From VXPQ01 sp965232485 (GTDB lineage Bacteria; Bacteroidota; Rhodothermia; Rhodothermales; VXPQ01), in NCBI GenBank assembly GCA_965232485.1, contig OZ246975.1, forward strand, positions 248,001-312,000: a stretch of 64,000 nucleotides of DNA. Reading direction: 5' to 3'. Under the pieces are notes generated by a model. That model made no database searches. It was not told the DNA's origin and was given only the letters and a program-made list of their open reading frames with translations. The position numbers and the translations under genes were made by a program. Positions 1-7,900 of the stretch are shown piece by piece (positions within the stretch are counted from its first letter, which is position 1; the number at the start of each line of letters is the position of its first letter).

Positions 1-903
1 CTCCACGTACGCCTCCTTCCCCTTCTTCGTCGAGAGCATAAACGTCGAGGCCAGCGGCACGTCCACATCGGCGAACGCCGGGTTCGGGCTTTTCACCGTC
101 CGGGCCCACAGCCACGCAATCACCGTCAGCTTCCGCCCCTTGTATCGTTCAAGATCGGGCCGCTCCCGCACCATTTCCTCGGTAATCGCAACCTTCGGAT
201 ACAGACGCCCGATGCGCCGCTCGGCCTCGTCGCGCATCCACTGCCCATAGTAGCGCACGTCTTCCGCCAGGCCTTGCGCGCCTTTCCATTTTCGTTCGAT
301 CAGCGTTTTGGCGCCCGCCTGTCCACCGGGACGCGCATCCGGGTTCACAGGCGGCTTGCCCGCAAACTTTGGCGGAATCTCTATCATCGCCTTGTTGATG
401 AGCACCGCCACCGGGTTGAGATCGCTGGCATGGGCTTCAAGCCCCAGCCGCTGCGCTTCCAGCGGCAAGGCGCCGCCGCCCGCGAACGGATCGTGAAAGG
501 CCGGCAGCTTGTCCGGGTCGAAGAGTTCGGCGGCGCGCGGGTGGTCGGCGTGGTCCGAACAGGTTCGCCGCCAGCTCCGCCAGATCTCCTTTCGCGCTTT
601 TTCGAGCAGTTCTTCGTTGGCGGTGTTTTCCCATTTCACGAGCTCCTCCAAAAGATCAAACAACCTCGCACGCTCGGTCTCCTGCGCTTCCTTCGTGACG
701 AATTCTTCTGGTACGCTCGACGGATCGTCCACCATCTGCGCGAAGATTACGGCCCGCGCCGCCGCCAGCGGCCGCCGCGCCCACCACAGATGCAAAGTAC
801 TCGGGTGCCCGTGCCGGATGGACTTTTCCCGCTTGGACGCCTTGTTGACGGCGTCGAGCGGCAGGGCGACTTCAATGAGCTTTTTGCGTTGCTGCATGTT
901 CAT
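1..903 (-). CDS. DUF1156-type adenine-specific DNA methylase, N-terminal part (runs off the left edge)
   Basis: The frame stays open from the ATG at 903 to the window edge, giving 301 residues with no stop. A second ATG lies two codons in, at 897. The N-terminus reads VALPLDAVNKASKREKSIR followed by HPSTLHLWWARRPLAAAR, the signature opening of DUF1156 methylases. The SAM-binding motif DPFAGGGALPLEAQRLG lies near residues 130-150 and is followed by SDLNPVAVLINKAM. The catalytic DPPY-type motif would lie beyond the window. DUF1156 methylases occur in anti-phage islands with an SNF2/DUF3883 helicase and DUF499 ATPases, and the island here fits that. The gene starts 9 bases after the AbiJ-like stop and is probably cotranscribed with the genes to its right. 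A diverged copy of its first 40 codons sits at 1896-2033. Confidence 0.88.
   Translation of the reverse strand, partial: MNMQQRKKLIEVALPLDAVNKASKREKSIRHGHPSTLHLWWARRPLAAARAVIFAQMVDDPSSVPEEFVTKEAQETERARLFDLLEELVKWENTANEELLEKARKEIWRSWRRTCSDHADHPRAAELFDPDKLPAFHDPFAGGGALPLEAQRLGLEAHASDLNPVAVLINKAMIEIPPKFAGKPPVNPDARPGGQAGAKTLIERKWKGAQGLAEDVRYYGQWMRDEAERRIGRLYPKVAITEEMVRERPDLERYKGRKLTVIAWLWARTVKSPNPAFADVDVPLASTFMLSTKKGKEAYVE
773..886. repeat. Direct repeat, copy 1 of 2, of the methylase 5' end (copy 2 at 1905-2018)
   Basis: The 114 bases here align without gaps to 1905-2018 with about 16 mismatches counted by eye, roughly 86% identity. Both copies encode the DUF1156 N-terminus in the same orientation. 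They bracket the AbiJ-like gene, so recombination between them would remove that gene and restore one methylase directly behind the PIN gene. Confidence 0.9.
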
Positions 904-912
904 TCAGACCAA

Positions 913-1881
913 CTACCTTAAGCGAATAATCAAGTGGATAAGGCTGTAGAGGCGATAGAACAGGTAATCGCCATGCTCGCTTTTTGCGAGTTGTTCCTGG
1001 TTTGTTTCGGAGTGGCGTATTCTCAATTTATTGCCTATATCCGTAAGGGCCCGTGAATCGTCTTCCAGAGCTTGCCGAAACCTAGGGGATTTTGATCCGG
1101 CGGTAGCATCCAGCATTGTCTTCACCCGTGTTTTTTTATCACCGTGGCCATCCAGAGTCTTGAGCCGTTCCCAAGCGTCCCAGAGGGGCTCTAACGCTTC
1201 TTGACGAGTATCAGGGTCTGGATTAATGAACTTTTCCTGCGCGGTTCTTAGTAGGTGATTGAGATCGTGGTCACCAGTGTTAAAATGTGCGCCTACCAAA
1301 GCTTCGAAGAAAACGGGCGGGACTAATTGCTTGATGCGACCTTCGTCGGTAAGTTCGTAGGCAATGCCATTACGCCGGAAAATTGTCTCGATTTCCCCGC
1401 GAAACTCTTGCCTTCCATCTCGGACATTAAACTCGAGATGGTGATGAGCACCAAAATCTTCATATCGTTTGGGTGGCGGGATAATGCCGACATTTGACAT
1501 AGATTCTTGGCGACTAAGACGAGAAAGTTTATACTGATGAGTAAGATCGTGATATTCCTTCTGAACGGGTTTGCCGATGGACTTCCAACAGAATTTGATC
1601 ATATCCAGGATGTTGAGCGTCGATAGATCATCCGGCTTTTGATTTTTCCATGGATACTCAGGCAAGCCGGGAATTTCGGCCTGTATGGCATTGCTAAATG
1701 CCTGAGCATCTGTACCTATCACAGCCGTGCCGTCTCGGCAAGTTTTCGGGTATCTTGCGCCAAAAGATCCGTCTTTGATGCCAGTTATAATCAATGTGCG
1801 GATACCCCGCCAAGCGTTTTCACTGATTTCTTCTTTTTCCCGGGGCGCTTCCCCCTTCTCACGTTCGCTGAAGTATAGCAT
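913..1881 (-). CDS. AbiJ-NTD4/HEPN-like abortive-infection protein
   Basis: A 322-residue protein if started at the ATG at 1881. The frame is open to 1920, but those extra codons lie inside the duplicated methylase sequence and are unlikely to be native. The start MLYFSEREKG matches the FSER-G opening of the AbiJ N-terminal domain 4 family. The C-terminal third is helical and charged, with NKLRIRHSE near residue 290, which resembles the R-x(n)-H signature of HEPN RNases. Such proteins are known as abortive-infection effectors that cleave RNA on phage infection; the role here is inferred from the opening motif and the setting. The stop is 9 bases from the downstream methylase start. The gene lies between two direct-repeat copies of the methylase 5' end, which suggests it was acquired as cargo. 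The family call is from memory of motifs. Confidence 0.6.
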   Translation of the reverse strand: MLYFSEREKGEAPREKEEISENAWRGIRTLIITGIKDGSFGARYPKTCRDGTAVIGTDAQAFSNAIQAEIPGLPEYPWKNQKPDDLSTLNILDMIKFCWKSIGKPVQKEYHDLTHQYKLSRLSRQESMSNVGIIPPPKRYEDFGAHHHLEFNVRDGRQEFRGEIETIFRRNGIAYELTDEGRIKQLVPPVFFEALVGAHFNTGDHDLNHLLRTAQEKFINPDPDTRQEALEPLWDAWERLKTLDGHGDKKTRVKTMLDATAGSKSPRFRQALEDDSRALTDIGNKLRIRHSETNQEQLAKSEHGDYLFYRLYSLIHLIIRLR

Positions 1882-1895
1882 TTTGCTTTTTGTAA

Positions 1896-2033
1896 TTACC
1901 TCGGCCGCCGTGCCCACCACAGATGCAGCGTATTCGGGTGCCCATGCCGGATGGACTTCTCCCGCTTGGATGCCTTATTGATAGCATCCAGCGGGAGGGC
2001 GACTTCGATGAGTTGTTTGCAGGTCGCCGTCAT
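1896..2033 (-). pseudogene. Truncated DUF1156 methylase: first 45 codons only
   Basis: Starts at ATG 2033, which overlaps the PIN stop codon as ATGA. It encodes VALPLDAINKASKREKSIR and HPNTLHLWWARRPR, then meets TAA at the junction with the AbiJ-like gene. It is a diverged copy of the start of the gene at 1-903. The ATGA overlap with the PIN gene suggests that a full methylase once followed here in one operon. It may now serve only as a short leader that couples translation to the AbiJ-like gene. Confidence 0.85.
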
Positions 2034-2560
2034 GAGCAGGCGGCCAGAAGTTTCGGGTTTGTCGTCAGAATCTCAATGCCGCCGGAAGTAAAGTCGCTGT
2101 CATTCGTAACCAGTTTCCAGCCATTGCGTCGACATGTTTCGGTCAGCAAGCCGTCATTGAAATCAGTTGCTCCGGCTGCGAAACCATCCAGCACTTGCTT
2201 GATATCGACCGCAGCAAAAGGATGGTCGTGGCAGGTACAGAGTTTGAGCATGGAGCGTACAGAGGAAGCCGCACCTTTGCCAACCGCTTTGAAGGCCGCT
2301 GATTTGCGGAATGACTTGAATTCAGGATACCGGGCCTGGTGCAGAACCTTCCATTCAATGCGACAGTAGGTGTTCAGGTACTCACTGAGCACCATAGCGT
2401 CCATGATCAATTGTGCGCCAGCAACACGCATGGACTTCAGTCCATCGCTGTATTGTTGCACGAAGTGACGTTTGCTGCCGGATGGCGGTGGATACAGGTA
2501 GAGCCACACGTTGGTATCAAGCAAGAATGCTTCGCTCTTGCTGAACGAATAGGCAGTCAT
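2030..2560 (-). CDS. PIN-domain nuclease, third gene of a GHKL-STAS-PIN module
   Basis: A 176-residue protein when started at ATG 2560, which has AAGG at a good distance. ATG 2584 is an alternative that would overlap the upstream gene by 14 bases. LLDTNVWLYLY near residue 14 supplies the first PIN aspartate, VLSEYLN an acidic residue in the middle, and FNDGLLTETCRRNG with TNDSDF the later acidic cluster, so the metal-binding set looks complete. PIN proteins are Mg/Mn-dependent RNases, often VapC-type toxins. The protein is somewhat longer than a typical VapC (about 130-140 residues). No small DNA-binding antitoxin precedes it; the upstream gene is a STAS-like protein, so control may be by protein interaction (inference). 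Its stop overlaps the truncated methylase start. Confidence 0.8.
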   Translation of the reverse strand: MTAYSFSKSEAFLLDTNVWLYLYPPPSGSKRHFVQQYSDGLKSMRVAGAQLIMDAMVLSEYLNTYCRIEWKVLHQARYPEFKSFRKSAAFKAVGKGAASSVRSMLKLCTCHDHPFAAVDIKQVLDGFAAGATDFNDGLLTETCRRNGWKLVTNDSDFTSGGIEILTTNPKLLAACS

Positions 2561-2570
2561 ATTATGCGCC

Positions 2571-2930
2571 TTATTCTTCTTCATCGCCCAGTTCCTCACG
2601 CCATGCTCGGTCAAAATCCTCGGGTCGGCTGAAATACAACTTGGCGTTTTCGACGACGTGCTGAAGCATGTCGAGGTCGTCAGCGGCCAAATCGCGAACG
2701 GAAAGCAAATCGCGGATACGATCCTCGGGCAGCTCGCCGTATAGCTGGCCTACCGCCGCGTTCAGAAACGCGGAGATCAGAATATCCACCCGCTCGAAGG
2801 AAAGGACAACGGGTGTCCCTGCTTTCAAAAGCGGAGTGATTTTGTCGTGCAGAAGCTGACCGTCGCTGGCGGATACGCAGAGGGGACCGCCAATGATGTC
2901 GAACACTCGGACAGTGACAGGTTGATTCAT
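2571..2930 (-). CDS. STAS-like DUF4325 protein
   Basis: A 119-residue protein. The start MNQPVTVRVFDIIGGPLCVS, the central TPVVLSFERVDILISAFLNA and the following VGQLYGELPED match the STAS-like DUF4325 fold, in which an aspartate/glutamate plus a SxSFLN-like loop corresponds to the phosphorylation-loop region of anti-sigma-factor antagonists. It starts 14 bases after the GHKL ATPase stop and ends 10 bases before the preferred PIN start, so the three genes form a tight operon. STAS partners of GHKL ATPases usually act as switch proteins, so here it may link the ATPase to the PIN nuclease. That link is inference. No membrane segment or signal peptide is visible. Confidence 0.75.
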   Translation of the reverse strand: MNQPVTVRVFDIIGGPLCVSASDGQLLHDKITPLLKAGTPVVLSFERVDILISAFLNAAVGQLYGELPEDRIRDLLSVRDLAADDLDMLQHVVENAKLYFSRPEDFDRAWREELGDEEE

Positions 2931-2944
2931 GGATTTCCTCTCGC

Positions 2945-3817
2945 TTAAAACAAGTCGTCTGCGTTGATATCGCTCTCCAGGTAATATACGCTATCGTCCG
3001 CTGTGTTGATCTCAATCGTCACGGCCGTTCCGGGGAAATCCGCCGCCATCTTCGCAAAGGTTTCTTTGCCGTCGTTCAACTCGTAAAACCCGAAGCGGGA
3101 GGCGATTTGAATCTTCCCTCCATTGATGCGGGCGAATCTTTGAAGAAAATCGAGGCCCAGTCCGCCGGGATGAGGGCCGCGTTTCGTGGTGTGATATGGC
3201 TCGAGTGCCCATTTGAGAGCGGGGACAGAGCCGATGCGGGAGTCATTGAAGTAGCGGCGAACGGTGTCGCGGATTCCGATACCGGCGTCGGCGAGGGTGA
3301 AGTCGAGGCGATGCTGTTGCGGGAAGAATTGACCACAGACGAAAACGCCGAGTTCCGATTCCGAATGAACGACGGCATTCTGATAGATCTCAAAAACTTT
3401 TTGCTTGAATATCCAACTCGCCCTTTCGGACATTTTTGGAATACCTCTACCACTCAGTTCCCAATGGATGTATTCCTTGAACTCGCCTTCGTCTCTGAGG
3501 CGCAGGCGGCGAAAGGGCATTGTCGTACTATGGGCATCTTTAAGCGAGTCGTACCAAAAATTGGTTAGGAACTCGTTTTTACGGAGGACCCGTTCCACTC
3601 CGCGAGGAACAGCAACGATCTCTACAATGTTGAATTTGCCGGTCGCCCGGGCAAGCACCGCCCCCAGAGGCGCGGCCATGTTGGCATCGAAAAACGAGAC
3701 CCGCGACATGTCGAGTTCGAGCCGGTCGGCAAATAGACCTTTGGCAGCCTTGGCAAGTTCGCCGAGGGACTCGAAGCCTTGTCGGTTGCTCTTTACGGTC
3801 GGCAGGTGGTAAATCAT
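2945..3817 (-). CDS. GHKL-type ATPase with STAS-like N-terminus
   Basis: A 290-residue cytoplasmic protein. Residues 1-90 look STAS-like: alternating strands and helices, with LELDMSRVSFFDANMAAPLG at 33-52. Residues 135-275 carry the GHKL ATPase motifs: an N-box FEIYQNAVVHS (142-152, with Glu143 and Asn147), a G1 box DAGIGI (177-182) and a G2 box GGLGL (218-222). There is no HisKA dimerisation helix and no receiver, so it is not a classical sensor kinase. It resembles the RsbW/SpoIIAB logic of a GHKL kinase paired with a STAS substrate. It is the first gene of the module, after a 149-base gap that probably holds the promoter. Kinase versus pure ATPase activity cannot be told from sequence. 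Confidence 0.78.
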   Translation of the reverse strand: MIYHLPTVKSNRQGFESLGELAKAAKGLFADRLELDMSRVSFFDANMAAPLGAVLARATGKFNIVEIVAVPRGVERVLRKNEFLTNFWYDSLKDAHSTTMPFRRLRLRDEGEFKEYIHWELSGRGIPKMSERASWIFKQKVFEIYQNAVVHSESELGVFVCGQFFPQQHRLDFTLADAGIGIRDTVRRYFNDSRIGSVPALKWALEPYHTTKRGPHPGGLGLDFLQRFARINGGKIQIASRFGFYELNDGKETFAKMAADFPGTAVTIEINTADDSVYYLESDINADDLF

Positions 3818-3916
3818 TGCGGTCCCAGCGTCGGAAACAACTTTTGTGCTAACGGACTTTCGATAATACGTTAATTATTGATACATAACCCCGTTGAAGA
3901 TAGCGTCTTCGGCCCG

Positions 3917-3945
3917 ACGCCCCGAAAGGGGCGTTTCTTTTTCCA
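3917..3945 (+). terminator. Hairpin plus T-rich tract, terminator-like on the plus strand
   Basis: A perfect 7-bp stem (ACGCCCC / GGGGCGT) with a GAAA loop is followed by TTCTTTTT on the plus strand. No plus-strand gene ends here. Read on the minus strand, the stem separates the SNF2 gene end (3967) from the GHKL operon but lacks a T-run. It may attenuate minus-strand read-through or be a relic. Confidence 0.4.
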
Positions 3946-3966
3946 TTCCTTTTTTCCGGCCCTATC

Positions 3967-6900
3967 TCACATAACCTTCTCCCCCCGCGCCAGCAACTCC
4001 GCCACCGTATAATTCACGCTGCACGCCCCGGTATCCGGCTCCCGCTCGAAGGGCCGCCGGACGTAATGCACCGTATGCGCGCCGGTCCATATATCATCTT
4101 CGTACAACACGATGGCGAGAATGTAATCCTCCGGCTTGTTCAGGGAGCACAGAATCTCGTTCCGGGTCACTGTGATCGTGTCGGCCTGCGCTTCCCGCGC
4201 CTTCACCTCGATGAATCGCAGGCGCCCGCCGCGGGCGGGCGCGCTTTCTATGTCGTAGCCGAGTTTGTCGAATTCCCGGTCGGTCGGCTCGTAGCCCATC
4301 TTCCGTTCGATATCCATGACGATCTCGCGGCCCCGCGCTGCAATATCCATCTTGTTCTTGTTGCTCTGTGCATCGCCCGCCTCGGGCGGGCGCCCCAGCA
4401 TCTGGTCGATCAGGCCCTTCGGCACAACCAGTGCGCCGCCCCGCGCGACCGGAGGAAGCGGCGAGATGACCGCTTCCAGGTCCAGTTCCCGCAACCGCCG
4501 GCCAAGCCGCGCCCGCATGTCGTCCGCTCGCTTGCGGGCTTCCCCGGAATTGAGCCGGGCTCCCTGTTTTCCGGCCCGTTCCTGCGCTTTGAGTTCCTCG
4601 GCGCGCCGGTCCCAGTGCGCGATTTCCTTGGTAAGCCTGTCCTGCACCGCCGCCCGCGTTTTGTCGATCAATTCCAGTCTGGCCTCCCGGATTTCTCCAA
4701 GATGCTCCGGAACGATCTTTCCGATCGCGTAGGCCTTCGCTTTTTCCTCCAGGTCGCTCCGGACCCATGCGCACTCCGGTCGTTCCAGAATGCGTCGCCA
4801 TGAAGGTTCGCCCTCGGCAAGCGGGCGGTAGTCGAGATAGGGCGCGCAGCCCATGCGCCGGGTTTGACCGTCTGCGTCCATTTCCACATGGAGCATGCGT
4901 TTGGAAATCGTTCGATACGTTCCCGTCCGATCAGGGCGCTGGTTGCGAATGGCGTGTTCCAGATAGAACAGGACCCGAGGATGCAGGCCTTCGTCGTTTT
5001 CGTCCACGAGCACGGCGCCCCCCTTGAGCAAATCTCCGTAGCGTTCGAGCGCGAGGTCGATGACGGCGTCCAGGAGCGGGTGGCCCGGACAAACAAAGGC
5101 CGCCGGAGGCTTTCCCCGCGTATCCGCAAGGGATTTGTCGAACGCGATGCGCTCGTATGCTTGCGCCACCGGTTTCCCGCCGCCCGCGCGCGGGTCCCGC
5201 CGCCGGACGGCGTGGGGTACGCGGGGAATCTGGTACCGCTTCGGTTCGCGCTCTTTCATCGTTCCGCCGAATTGTTCGAACGCTTCTTTGAAAAACGCCT
5301 TGACGAAATGCGGTTGCAGGCGGCGCGCTTCGGCCCGCTCCATGTCTGCGCTGATGCGTCGCACTTCCCGATCGTCCATCACGGCGGGGGCCAGCGCATG
5401 GTCTTCCAGCAAATCCTTGATTTTATCGTAGTCCAGTGCATCGCCGATGGTCGTGGTCAGGCGTTTTCGGATATCCGGTCGTTCTCCGTACCGGACGGCC
5501 TCGATCAGCAGATCGCTCAGGGATTTTCCGCCGAAATGCAGCCGACCGAGCACGTCGAATACCTGTCCGCCGAGCGCTTCTCGCGCATTGTCCAGTTTTT
5601 TGAGCAGGGTCTGGTATACGTCGCCTTCGCGCGTATCGGCGGCCACCAGATTCCACAGATGACATACCTCCGACTGCCCGATCCGGTGGATGCGCCCGAA
5701 GCGTTGCTCCAGCCGGTTGGGATTCCAGGGCAAGTCGTAATTAACCATCAGGTGCGCCCGTTGCAGGTTGACGCCCTCGCCGGCGGCGTCTGTCGCAAGC
5801 AGCGCCTGCACCTTTGGATCGTGCCGGAAGGCTTCCTGCGCATCGAGTCGCTCCTCGCGTTTTACGCCCCCGTGAATGCAGACGATGGCTTCTTCCCGCC
5901 CGAACAGCGTGGCGATGCGGCGCCGGAGATAATGCAGCGTGTCGAGGTGTTCGGTAAAAACGATGATCTTTTTTCCGGGCGCCGCCGCGCTGGATGCGCC
6001 CATGTTTGCGGCGTCCCGACCGTTTTCCTGGCGCGGAAGTCTGCCGACCCGGATTTCCTGAAGCAGACCGGAGAGTTCTCGCCATTTCATATCCTCGCCG
6101 CTTCGCACGAGCCGGTCCGCGCGCGCTTCCAGGTCCCTGAGTATGGCGATTTCTGTTTGCAACTCCTCGGCATTTTGGGCGGCGGTGCCGAAGCCGAGAA
6201 TTTCCTCTTCGAGTTGCTTGACCTCGTCGTCCGGCGCATCGTCCATCGCTTCGCGCCAGGCCTCCTCGGACAGGGGCGCGCGGGAATCGGGGAAGGGGGC
6301 ATGTACGCCGCGTTCGATATCCTGCAGGCGTTCTTCCAGTTTTTCGCGCCGTCGCTGCAAGGATCGTCGGATAGCCGCCGGGGACGAAGCCAATCGGCGT
6401 TGCAGGATGGTAAGGGCAAACCCTACGGTGCTCTGTTTGCCGCTCGCCTGTCTCTCGGCCCGGTTGAACTCCTCGCGGACGTAGCGGGTGACGGCTTCGT
6501 AGAGCGCTGCTTCCTGCGGAGACAATCTATAGGGGAGCGTATGGGCGATGCGTTCGGGGAACAGGGGGGCGCCGTTCATCTTCAGGAGTTTTTCCTTCGC
6601 CATGCGCCGCATCAGGTCGGATACGTCTGCCTTGTGCGTTCCTTCCCGGAACCGACCGGCGAACCGGTCTTCGTCCAGCAGGCTCATGAAAAGCTGGAAG
6701 TCCTCGTCCTTTCCGTTGTGCGGCGTGGCCGACATGAGCAGGAAGTGCCGCGTGGTTCCGGACAGCAACTGCCCCAGTTTGTAGCGTTTCGTGTATTTGA
6801 TTTCTTTGCCCGAAAACGAGGCAGACATTTTGTGGGCTTCGTCGCAGACCACCAAGTCCCATCGACAATCCTTCGTACCGAGTTTCCGGAGCAGGTCGTC

Positions 6901-7536
6901 TTCGCTTCGCGCCAGCATGTCGAGGCGGGCAATGGCCAGGTCGTTTTCCAGAAACCAGTTGCCCGTTCGGCTTGTCTCGGCCTTGTCGCGGGTCAGGATT
7001 TCGAAAGGCAATTGAAACCGTTCGTGCAATTCGCCCTGCCATTGCTCCACGAGGCTTCCCGGACAGACGATCAGGCACCGTTCCAGATCGCCGCGGGCGA
7101 TCAGTTCCCGAATGAGCAGTCCCGCCATAATGGTTTTTCCGGCGCCCGGATCGTCGGCGAGCAGGAAGCGCAGCGGTTGGCGAGGCAGCATGGATTCGTA
7201 GACCGCCGTAATCTGATGGGGGAGCGGGTCCACGCGCGATGTGTGCACCGCCAGCATGGGGTCGAAAAGGTAGGCCAGGCGAATGCGCTGCGCTTCGGAT
7301 ACGAGGCGGAACAACGCTCCGTCGCCGTCGAAACTCCAGGGGCGGCCTTGTTTCGCCGCCTTCAGGGCCGATTCGTTGTCTCGGTAGAGTAACGTATTGT
7401 CGACCTGGCCCGAAGCCGTTCGGTAAATGAGCGTCAGGGCTTCGGAGCCGTGCGGCTCGATGTGCACCACCGTAACCGGTTCATTCGGCGTTATTCCGTT
7501 CAGAATCAGGCCGGGCCGGATATCTTCCAGCTTCAT
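3967..7536 (-). CDS. SNF2-family helicase with C-terminal DUF3883 domain (DrmD-like defence helicase)
   Basis: A 1189-residue protein. After an N-terminal about 100-residue domain comes an SF2/SNF2 ATPase: Walker A DDPGAGKT at 128-135, DEAH box VVCDEAHK near 229-236 and motif III SATPHNG. The second RecA lobe has FTEHLDT, TDAAGEGVNLQ and the arginine-finger motif QRFGRIHRIGQ. The C-terminus contains FIEVKAR with flanking residues typical of DUF3883, a nuclease-like fold found at the end of such helicases. Helicases of this layout accompany DUF1156 methylases in DISARM-like and related anti-phage loci, where they act on unmodified foreign DNA. It is the first gene of the minus-strand island. 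Fragments of a second copy exist at 20571-20686 and 24530-24595. Whether it belongs to DISARM or to the DUF499/DUF3780 family of systems cannot be decided without the left flank. Confidence 0.85.
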   Translation of the reverse strand: MKLEDIRPGLILNGITPNEPVTVVHIEPHGSEALTLIYRTASGQVDNTLLYRDNESALKAAKQGRPWSFDGDGALFRLVSEAQRIRLAYLFDPMLAVHTSRVDPLPHQITAVYESMLPRQPLRFLLADDPGAGKTIMAGLLIRELIARGDLERCLIVCPGSLVEQWQGELHERFQLPFEILTRDKAETSRTGNWFLENDLAIARLDMLARSEDDLLRKLGTKDCRWDLVVCDEAHKMSASFSGKEIKYTKRYKLGQLLSGTTRHFLLMSATPHNGKDEDFQLFMSLLDEDRFAGRFREGTHKADVSDLMRRMAKEKLLKMNGAPLFPERIAHTLPYRLSPQEAALYEAVTRYVREEFNRAERQASGKQSTVGFALTILQRRLASSPAAIRRSLQRRREKLEERLQDIERGVHAPFPDSRAPLSEEAWREAMDDAPDDEVKQLEEEILGFGTAAQNAEELQTEIAILRDLEARADRLVRSGEDMKWRELSGLLQEIRVGRLPRQENGRDAANMGASSAAAPGKKIIVFTEHLDTLHYLRRRIATLFGREEAIVCIHGGVKREERLDAQEAFRHDPKVQALLATDAAGEGVNLQRAHLMVNYDLPWNPNRLEQRFGRIHRIGQSEVCHLWNLVAADTREGDVYQTLLKKLDNAREALGGQVFDVLGRLHFGGKSLSDLLIEAVRYGERPDIRKRLTTTIGDALDYDKIKDLLEDHALAPAVMDDREVRRISADMERAEARRLQPHFVKAFFKEAFEQFGGTMKEREPKRYQIPRVPHAVRRRDPRAGGGKPVAQAYERIAFDKSLADTRGKPPAAFVCPGHPLLDAVIDLALERYGDLLKGGAVLVDENDEGLHPRVLFYLEHAIRNQRPDRTGTYRTISKRMLHVEMDADGQTRRMGCAPYLDYRPLAEGEPSWRRILERPECAWVRSDLEEKAKAYAIGKIVPEHLGEIREARLELIDKTRAAVQDRLTKEIAHWDRRAEELKAQERAGKQGARLNSGEARKRADDMRARLGRRLRELDLEAVISPLPPVARGGALVVPKGLIDQMLGRPPEAGDAQSNKNKMDIAARGREIVMDIERKMGYEPTDREFDKLGYDIESAPARGGRLRFIEVKAREAQADTITVTRNEILCSLNKPEDYILAIVLYEDDIWTGAHTVHYVRRPFEREPDTGACSVNYTVAELLARGEKVM

Positions 7537-7543
7537 ATTTGAA

Positions 7544-7562
7544 GGAAACGCTGATTTAATGT
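7544..7562 (+). repeat. IS5-type 19-bp terminal repeat (solo end)
   Basis: GGAAACGCTGATTTAATGT matches the right terminal repeat of the complete IS at 24852-26022, read outward-in. The distance from this end to the transposase-remnant ATG (7610) is 66 bases, exactly as in the complete element. It lies 8 bases upstream of the SNF2 start, so the element end has replaced the helicase's native promoter region. Confidence 0.75.
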
Positions 7563-7609
7563 CCGCAAGGCTCGTATTTCATATCCAGCTCGCGAACCGG
7601 GGAGGTGCG

Positions 7610-7788
7610 ATGCGCCAGTATTCATTCGAGGACGTAACCTACGAAAGCCGGAAGAAAAAAAACGCGCCGGCAGCGTTTTCCGGCGCAGCTGGGCGAGATG
7701 CTTCCTCGGAAGGGACTGCTTGCGGAACCGGAGCCTTTTTGTTCGCGGGTGGGGGCAAGGCCGGACGCCGTTTTTTTGAAAATTTAAC
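7610..7788 (+). pseudogene. Decayed IS5-family transposase, N-terminal remnant
   Basis: ATG 7610 opens MRQYSFEDVTYESRKKK, close to MLQFSFEDVAYQSRTKK of the intact transposase. After one frameshift in a run of eight A (about 7655) the match continues with TRRQRFPAQLGEMLP and EPEPFC versus TRNQRFLEQMDSVLP and ELEPFY. The match fades near 7760 and the rest of the gene is missing. Confidence 0.85.
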
Positions 7789-7870
7789 AAATCATCCGTA
7801 ATTTTCGTATCTTTTATCTGGTTTGGACTGATTCGGGCGAAAAATTGTCTTAACGACTCGCCATAGCACA
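7786..7870 (+). promoter_or_regulatory. Duplicated upstream region of the giant repeat genes (second copy 14846-14932)
   Basis: About 85 bases starting TTTAACAAATCATCCGTAAT recur almost unchanged at 14846-14932, directly before the second giant gene. This block sets the edges of the tandem gene duplication and must carry the promoter of both copies. I cannot assign -33/-7 or -35/-10 boxes with confidence. Confidence 0.6.
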
Positions 7871-7900
7871 ATGCGCAGCGAGACAGATCGGAGGTTTTTG

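Noticed and set aside
1882..1920. Longer AbiJ-like start at 1920
   Set aside because: The added codons lie in the duplicated methylase sequence, and the family start (FSER motif) fits the ATG at 1881.
4864..7392. An 842-codon plus-strand frame opposite the SNF2 helicase
   Set aside because: The minus-strand helicase has all motifs; the opposite frame has low-complexity composition and no recognisable domain.
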